From NCBI GenBank assembly GCA_041917255.1, contig JAYRYA010000020.1, forward strand, positions 21,532 to 85,531: DNA of 64,000 nucleotides. The letters are read 5' to 3'. This DNA is from Zoogloea sp041917255. Lineage in GTDB: Bacteria > Pseudomonadota > Gammaproteobacteria > Burkholderiales > Rhodocyclaceae. Below are positions 58,965 through 64,000 of the stretch, one piece after another. The notes under the pieces are model-generated. The model was not told where the DNA came from. It did not search any database and was given only the letters and a program-made list of their open reading frames with translations. Made by a program: the position numbers and the translations under genes. The number at the start of each line of letters is the position of its first letter. Positions within the stretch are counted from its first letter, which is position 1.

Positions 58965-61154
58965 TCAGGCCAGGTCGAAGCGGTCGAGGTTCATCACCTT
59001 CGTCCAGGCGGCCACGAAGTCACGCACGAAAGCGTCGTTCGCGTCGTTGCTGGCGTACACCTCGGCCAGCGCCCGCAGCTGCGAGTTGGAGCCGAACACG
59101 AGATCGACGATGGTGCCTGTCCATTTGAGCTCGCCGGTCTTGCGGTCGCGGCCTTCGAGCACGCCTTCGGTGGCGGATTTCTGCCAGCGGGTGCCCATGT
59201 CGAGCAGATTCACGAAGAAATCGTTGGACAAGGTTTCGGGCCGGCTGGAGAAGACGCCGTGGGCCGAGTGGTCGAAGTTGGCGCCAAGGGCGCGCATCCC
59301 GCCGATCAGCACCGTCATCTCGGGGGCCGTCAGGGTGAGGAGCTGGGCCTTGTCGATGAGCAACTCGGCGGCCGCGGCTTCCTGGCCCTTGCGGGCGTAG
59401 TTGCGGAAACCGTCGGCGGCGGGTTCGAGCACCGCGAAGGAGGCCACGTCGGTCTGATCCTGCGAGGCGTCCGTCCGTCCCGGGGCGAAGGGCACGCTGA
59501 CGTCGATACCGGCCTTCTTCGCGGCGGCTTCGACGGCGGCGCTGCCGCCCAGCACGATCAGGTCGGCCAGCGAGATCTTCTTGCCGCCCTGGGCACTGTT
59601 GAACTCGGTCTGGATGGCTTCGAGGGTGGCGAGCACCGAGGCCAGCTCGGCCGGCTGATTGACCGCCCAGTCCTTCTGCGGGGCAAGGCGGATGCGTGCG
59701 CCGTTGGCGCCACCGCGCTTGTCGCTTCCGCGGAAGGTGGAGGCCGATGCCCAGGCGGTGGTGACCAGCTGGGAGATCGACAGCCCCGAGGCGAGCAGTC
59801 TGGCCTTGAGGGCGGTGATGTCCTGCGCATCGACCAGCGGGTGATCGACGACCGGCACCGGGTCCTGCCAGATCAGTTGTTCCTTCGGCACCAGCGGGCC
59901 GAGGTAGCGCGACAGCGGGCCCATGTCGCGGTGGGTGAGCTTGAACCAGGCGCGGGCGAAGGCGTCGGCGAACTGGTCCGGGTTCTCCAGGAAGCGCCGG
60001 GCGATCTTCTCGTAGGCTGGATCGAAACGCAGCGCGAGGTCGGTGGTGAGCATCGCCGGAGCGTGGCGCTTGGTCGGGTCGTGGGCGTCCGGAACGGTGC
60101 CTGCGCCCATGCCATGCTTGGGCGTCCATTGATGGGCGCCGGCCGGGCTCTTCGTCAGCTCCCATTCGTAGCCGAAGAGGTTCCAGAAGAAGTTGTTGCT
60201 CCAGCGGGTGGGCGTGGTCGTCCAGGTGACTTCGAGCCCGCTGCCGATGGTGTCACCGCCCTTGCCGCTGCCGTAGGTGCTGGCCCAGCCGAAACCCTGC
60301 TGCTCGACACCGGCGGCCTCGGGCTCGACCCCCACGTGGGCTGCGTCGCCCGCGCCATGGGTCTTGCCGAAGGTGTGGCCGCCGGCGATGAGGGCCACGG
60401 TCTCCTCGTCGTCCATCGCCATGCGGGCGAAGGTTTCGCGGATGTCGCGGGCTGCGGCGAGCGGGTCGGGGTTGCCGTTGGGGCCTTCCGGGTTCACGTA
60501 GATCAGGCCCATCTGCACTGCGGCGAGGGGATTTTCCAGATCGCGGTCGCCGGTGTAGCGCTGGTCGTCGAGCCACTTTTTCTCGGCGCCCCAATAGACG
60601 TCTTCCTCGGGCTCCCAGATGTCCGCGCGGCCGCCGGCAAAGCCAAAGGTCTTGAAGCCCATGGACTCCAGCGCCACGTTGCCGGTGAGGATCATCAGAT
60701 CGGCCCACGAGATGTTGCGGCCGTACTTCTGCTTGATCGGCCACAGCAGGCGGCGTGCCTTGTCGAGGTTGACGTTGTCGGGCCAGCTGTTGAGCGGGGC
60801 GAAGCGCTGGTTGCCGGTGCCCGCGCCGCCGCGGCCATCGCTGACCCGGTAGGTGCCTGCGCTGTGCCAGGCCATGCGGATGAAGAGCGGGCCGTAGTGG
60901 CCGAAGTCGGCCGGCCACCACTCCTGGGAGTCGGTCATCAGGGCGTGGAGATCCTTGATGACTGCGTCCAGGTCGAGCTGCTTGAAGGCCTCGGCGTAGT
61001 TGAAGTCCGCGCCCATCGGGTCGGACTTGCTGGTGTGCTGGTGGAGGATGCCCAGCTTGAGCTGATTGGGCCACCAGTCAGCATTCGATGGGGCGCCAGC
61101 GGTGGTGTGCTTGCGGACGTCGCCCGAGAACGGGCATTTGGATTGGGTGGACAT
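58965..61154 (-). CDS. katG: Catalase-peroxidase
   Basis: The 729-residue heme enzyme removes hydrogen peroxide. The distal Arg93, Trp96 and His97 lie in FIRMAWHSAGTYR. The partners of the Trp-Tyr-Met crosslink are visible as GLIYVNPEGPNG and FARMAMDDEE, and the proximal His in AGGHTFGKTHG. Length is normal for KatG, including the second, inactive peroxidase half. A GGTCAA-TCG-TTGACC palindrome (61183-61197) lies 29 bases upstream of its start. The terminator after it is shared with the flavocytochrome gene. Confidence 0.97.
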   Translation of the reverse strand: MSTQSKCPFSGDVRKHTTAGAPSNADWWPNQLKLGILHQHTSKSDPMGADFNYAEAFKQLDLDAVIKDLHALMTDSQEWWPADFGHYGPLFIRMAWHSAGTYRVSDGRGGAGTGNQRFAPLNSWPDNVNLDKARRLLWPIKQKYGRNISWADLMILTGNVALESMGFKTFGFAGGRADIWEPEEDVYWGAEKKWLDDQRYTGDRDLENPLAAVQMGLIYVNPEGPNGNPDPLAAARDIRETFARMAMDDEETVALIAGGHTFGKTHGAGDAAHVGVEPEAAGVEQQGFGWASTYGSGKGGDTIGSGLEVTWTTTPTRWSNNFFWNLFGYEWELTKSPAGAHQWTPKHGMGAGTVPDAHDPTKRHAPAMLTTDLALRFDPAYEKIARRFLENPDQFADAFARAWFKLTHRDMGPLSRYLGPLVPKEQLIWQDPVPVVDHPLVDAQDITALKARLLASGLSISQLVTTAWASASTFRGSDKRGGANGARIRLAPQKDWAVNQPAELASVLATLEAIQTEFNSAQGGKKISLADLIVLGGSAAVEAAAKKAGIDVSVPFAPGRTDASQDQTDVASFAVLEPAADGFRNYARKGQEAAAAELLIDKAQLLTLTAPEMTVLIGGMRALGANFDHSAHGVFSSRPETLSNDFFVNLLDMGTRWQKSATEGVLEGRDRKTGELKWTGTIVDLVFGSNSQLRALAEVYASNDANDAFVRDFVAAWTKVMNLDRFDLA

Positions 61155-61514
61155 GGCGATCTCCTCGGCGTGTTGTAAGTCCGGTCAATCGTTGACCGTC
61201 GTGAACACTCTAAGGTTTTGCCGCCACGCTCACCAATTGCATTTGGCGATAGGGTCGATAGGAAGCCGGAGTAGGGTGGCCGGCCCGCGGGTGCTGCCAG
61301 GGATCTGGATCGTACAAGTGTGACCGGCGATCTTCATTTACTTGCGCAGCCAAGCCTGCGCGGCGCAGTTCGTCGTCGCTCACACATGTTCAAGGCTGCG
61401 CCGGTCGCGTTGTTCGGAGCGCGCCCAACTGCGCTCAGAACATCATTAGCGGCAGATCGATCAAGTTCTACGCCCCGCATACATCCCCCCGAAACCCCCG
61501 GGGGCTCGAGAAAC
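61155..61514. other. Region between katG and the aldo/keto reductase
   Basis: No gene is supported. A six-base-arm palindrome (61183-61188 with 61192-61197) lies close upstream of katG and may be an operator. I do not see a full OxyR-type pattern. The remaining sequence holds no recognisable signal. Confidence 0.45.
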
Positions 61515-62348
61515 TCAGTGCCCGAAGCTGTCTGCGTCGAACATGCCCGGATCGGGCCGGTCGAGGCCATCAAGGGTTGCCATGTCGTCGACGCTGAGGG
61601 CGAAATCGAACACGTTGAGATTTTCGGCCATGCGCTGGGGATTCGACGACTTGGTGGCCGTTGCAAACCCCTGCTGCACGGCCCAGCGAAGCACGATCTG
61701 AGCCGGCGTGCGGCCGTGGGCGGCGGCGATGGTGGCGATGATCGGGTCTTTCAGCATTTCCGAACCAAAGCCCAGCGGCCGCCACGATTCGGTAATGATG
61801 CCCTTGGCGCGGTGGATGGCGATGAGGTCGTCGCGGCGGTGGTAGGGATCAAGCTGGATCTGGTTGAGATGCGGCACGAGGCCCAGGTGGAACAGGCGCT
61901 CCAGGTGTGCCGGCTTGAAGTTGGAGGTGCCCACCGCGCGTACCAGGCCTTCGTCCAGCAGCCGCAGCAGGCCCAGGTAGGCTTCGACGAAGCGGTCCTG
62001 GTCCGGGTTCGGCCAGTGGATCAACAGCAGGTCGATGTAATCGAGGCCGAGCCGCTCAAGGCTGGCCAGACAGGCTTCCCGGGCGCCTTCGAAGCCGTGC
62101 CACTTGCGGTTGAACTTGGTGGTGACAAAAACGTCCTCGCGCTTCACGGATGAGCGGCGGATGCCTTCGCCGACGCCGCGTTCGTTCTCGTAGTTCTCTG
62201 CGGTGTCGATGGCGCGGTAGCCCATGTCGAGGGCTGCGGCAACCGTCACGGCGGCTTCGGCATCGTTCATCGGCCAGGTGCCGAGGCCCAGCTGGGGCAT
62301 CTCGACGCCATTGGCGAGCTTGAGGGTGGGGGCGAGTGATTGGCTCAT
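61515..62348 (-). CDS. Aldo/keto reductase
   Basis: The 277-residue TIM-barrel enzyme reduces aldehydes or ketones with NADPH. The catalytic tetrad is complete: Asp48, Tyr53, Lys78 and His111. The phosphate-binding segment is near the C terminus (ATKSSNPQRMAENL). It resembles 2,5-diketo-gluconate reductase/methylglyoxal reductase (DkgA/DkgB-like) proteins; the substrate is not known. The ATG at 62348 starts the family homology. A 17-base palindrome lies 126 bases upstream. Confidence 0.92.
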   Translation of the reverse strand: MSQSLAPTLKLANGVEMPQLGLGTWPMNDAEAAVTVAAALDMGYRAIDTAENYENERGVGEGIRRSSVKREDVFVTTKFNRKWHGFEGAREACLASLERLGLDYIDLLLIHWPNPDQDRFVEAYLGLLRLLDEGLVRAVGTSNFKPAHLERLFHLGLVPHLNQIQLDPYHRRDDLIAIHRAKGIITESWRPLGFGSEMLKDPIIATIAAAHGRTPAQIVLRWAVQQGFATATKSSNPQRMAENLNVFDFALSVDDMATLDGLDRPDPGMFDADSFGH

Positions 62349-62473
62349 GGGTCTGTTCTCTTGAATGTTGTTGTGGGTATTCGCGTTGAGGCCACGGCGC
62401 GCTACTCTGCCCGTGGCCGGCCAGATGCTCGGCGCGACATTGTCACTTGTCCAATACCGATTGGGTCTGCTTG

Positions 62474-62490
62474 CATACCGCAGCGGTATG
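62474..62490. promoter_or_regulatory. 17-base palindrome upstream of the aldo/keto reductase
   Basis: CATACCGC and GCGGTATG are perfect arms around a central A. It lies between the reductase start and the stop of the ferredoxin oxidoreductase gene. It could be an operator or a weak hairpin terminator; no T tract follows. Confidence 0.4.
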
Positions 62491-62527
62491 AAGATGCGCG
62501 CTGTGTCGTCGCATTCAGCGCTTTAGG

Positions 62528-64000
62528 TCAGGCGCGCATCTTGATGGAGGGTGGGTTCCGGAATGCCTCGATCCGCTCCGCCTGCAGTTTTCGTGCAGCG
62601 GCGAGGTTCTTCTCCTTCACATGTCCGAAGCCGCGGATCTCGTCGGGGACGCTGGCGAGCTGGACGGCGGCCGCGTGGTTGGCCGGCGAGAGCTTGGTGA
62701 CGATCTCGTCCAGGGTCTGGATGTACGCATCGATCAGATCCCGCTCGGTACGACGCTCTTCCGTCTTGCCGAACAGGTCGAGCGTGCCACCGCGCAGCTT
62801 CTTCAGCCCCGCCAGACGCTGGAAGGCCTTGAACATCCACTGCCCGTACTGCTTCTTCAGCAGATGGCCGGTCTTCGGATCCTTGTCCGCCAGGAGCGGC
62901 GGCGCCAGGTTGTACTTCACTTCATAACCGTGGGGGAACTGCGCATCGAGCGCCGCCAGGAAAGCCGGATCGGTGTGCAGGCGAGCCACTTCGTACTCAT
63001 CCTTGTAGGCCATCAGCTTGTACAGGAAGCGGGCCGCCGCCTCGGCAAGCGCGCTGCCCGGCAGCACCTTGTGCTCGGCCGCCACCACCCGCTTGATCAC
63101 ATCCGCGTAACGCTTGGCGTAAGCCTCGTCCTGGAAGGCGATCAGCTCGGCCACGCGCACCTCCACCAGACGCTTCACCTCGCCCTGGGCGCCCACGGAA
63201 TCCACAATCGCCCGGGCCGTGGCAGAAAGCTGCGGCTGCGGATTGAGGACAACCACCCCGGCCCCCTTCTGACGGGCGATCTCGGCCTCCACGAAGGCCC
63301 GATCCACCACCGCCATCCGGCCCCAGCGGAAGGCCGCGATGCTCTGCTCCACGCCCACGCCGGAGTTACGGATGGCCTGCTCGATCGACTCCGCCTTCAG
63401 CGGAATGGTGCCCGCCTGGAAGGCCACGCCCACCATGAAGTTGTTGGTCGCCATCGCATCGCCGAACAAGCCCTCGGCCATCGCCTGACCGTCGAGGAAC
63501 ACGTTGTCGTCCTTGCGCGTCACGCGGTCGATACCCGCAGTCAGCGCCGCCACCGCCGGGAACGGATTGCGCCGGTTGGTCACCATCTGGCCAGTCGGCG
63601 TCGGGGTGGTCGACACGATCGCGATGGTGCGGTTGGGGCCGCACTTGTCCAGGTTCTTCGGATCCGTCGCATTGAGGATGTCGAAGCCCAGGTACAGATC
63701 GGCGCGGCCGTCGGAGATCTTGTTGGAACCCTGGAACGGCTTGTGGGTGATCTTGATGTCCGAGATCACCGCGCCCCCCTTCTGGGCCAGGCCGGTCTGA
63801 TCCAGGCCGATCACATGCTTGCCCTCCAGGCGCGCCGCGTTGGCGAGGGTCGCCACCACGGTGACCGAACCCGTACCGCCGATGCCCATCACGTGGATGC
63901 CCACACCAATGGTGTCGTCGATCTTGTTCACCGGGGTCGGCAGCTCACGCTCGAGGGCCGGGATGCGACCCTTCTTCTTCTTTTTGCCTTCCGAGGCCGG
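62528..64000 (-). CDS. Indolepyruvate ferredoxin oxidoreductase family protein, C-terminal part (partial)
   Basis: The frame stays open to the window edge, so 490 C-terminal residues of a longer protein are visible; a GTG at 63931 is internal. The 2-oxoacid oxidoreductase gamma-type domain begins at GVHVMGIGGTGSVTVVATL (about 30-50 here) and includes GLDQTGLAQKGGAVISDIKI. A helical DUF6537-type C-terminal domain follows (EVRVAELIAFQDEAYAKRYADV). Full-length relatives have N-terminal TPP and pyruvate-binding domains and about 1150 residues; they oxidise aryl pyruvates from amino-acid breakdown and reduce ferredoxin. Five lysines in a row near the left-out part mark a linker. Confidence 0.85.
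   Translation of the reverse strand, partial: PASEGKKKKKGRIPALERELPTPVNKIDDTIGVGIHVMGIGGTGSVTVVATLANAARLEGKHVIGLDQTGLAQKGGAVISDIKITHKPFQGSNKISDGRADLYLGFDILNATDPKNLDKCGPNRTIAIVSTTPTPTGQMVTNRRNPFPAVAALTAGIDRVTRKDDNVFLDGQAMAEGLFGDAMATNNFMVGVAFQAGTIPLKAESIEQAIRNSGVGVEQSIAAFRWGRMAVVDRAFVEAEIARQKGAGVVVLNPQPQLSATARAIVDSVGAQGEVKRLVEVRVAELIAFQDEAYAKRYADVIKRVVAAEHKVLPGSALAEAAARFLYKLMAYKDEYEVARLHTDPAFLAALDAQFPHGYEVKYNLAPPLLADKDPKTGHLLKKQYGQWMFKAFQRLAGLKKLRGGTLDLFGKTEERRTERDLIDAYIQTLDEIVTKLSPANHAAAVQLASVPDEIRGFGHVKEKNLAAARKLQAERIEAFRNPPSIKMRA

Noticed and set aside
61155..61320. OxyR binding site before katG
   Set aside because: Two ATAG elements occur near 61249-61261 but not in the four-box spacing of OxyR, so only the simple palindrome is noted.

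Overview
The window reads as a chromosomal segment of a GC-rich betaproteobacterium, most likely of the Rhodocyclales/Zoogloeaceae type. That placement is inferred from codon usage (strong G/C third-position bias), a fused malic enzyme/phosphotransacetylase, three c-di-GMP enzymes and a multidomain indolepyruvate ferredoxin oxidoreductase. No rRNA operon, CRISPR array, transposase, integrase or prophage gene is visible. Almost everything is core chromosome with small patches of unknown genes.

Layout. 0-4.6 kb (minus strand): a small exported protein, a diguanylate cyclase, and a NarL-type response regulator overlapping an unusual soluble sensor kinase with its own receiver domain. 4.6-6.4 kb: tRNA-Thr(TGT), three small unknown genes (one a 48-residue membrane peptide) and tRNA-fMet, the last with a near-consensus promoter and strong terminator. 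6.6-10.2 kb (minus): an MBOAT acyltransferase with its SGNH-like partner (AlgI/AlgJ-type polysaccharide acetylation) and an orphan ParA ATPase. 10.5-20.7 kb: malic enzyme, quinone oxidoreductase, a small periplasmic protein, a second GGDEF protein, a rhomboid protease, DnaE and a WbuC-type cupin. 20.7-28 kb (minus): a PAS-GGDEF-EAL protein, acylphosphatase, SulP anion transporter, a small membrane protein and MetG. 28-32.6 kb (plus): ApbC/Mrp, a small lipoprotein, Dcd and a PLP amino-acid decarboxylase.

32.6-41.7 kb: the thyA-folA pair, an unknown 487-residue protein, leuA behind two leucine-rich leader peptides, MetY, a macro-domain protein, and a two-gene ParA plus ribbon-helix-helix module with an operator-like palindrome in front. 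41.7-51 kb (minus): fused PabB-PabC, PPK2 with an unknown partner gene, the molybdenum cofactor genes moaA, mobA and moeA, and a BaeSR-like two-component system. 51-57.2 kb (plus): a tripartite RND efflux pump divergent from that two-component system, which probably controls it. 57.2-64 kb: paired inverted repeats, a ferric-reductase-like flavocytochrome, KatG, an aldo/keto reductase and the C-terminal part of an indolepyruvate ferredoxin oxidoreductase cut by the window end.

The most interesting points are the leuA leader region (two Leu-rich leader peptides, a pyrimidine-rich spacer, and a leader 2 stop overlapping the leuA start), the ParA/long-linker ribbon-helix-helix pair, the hairpin-rich element inside the efflux operon and the paired inverted repeats after it. 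No wholly new multi-gene defence or biosynthetic system was evident.
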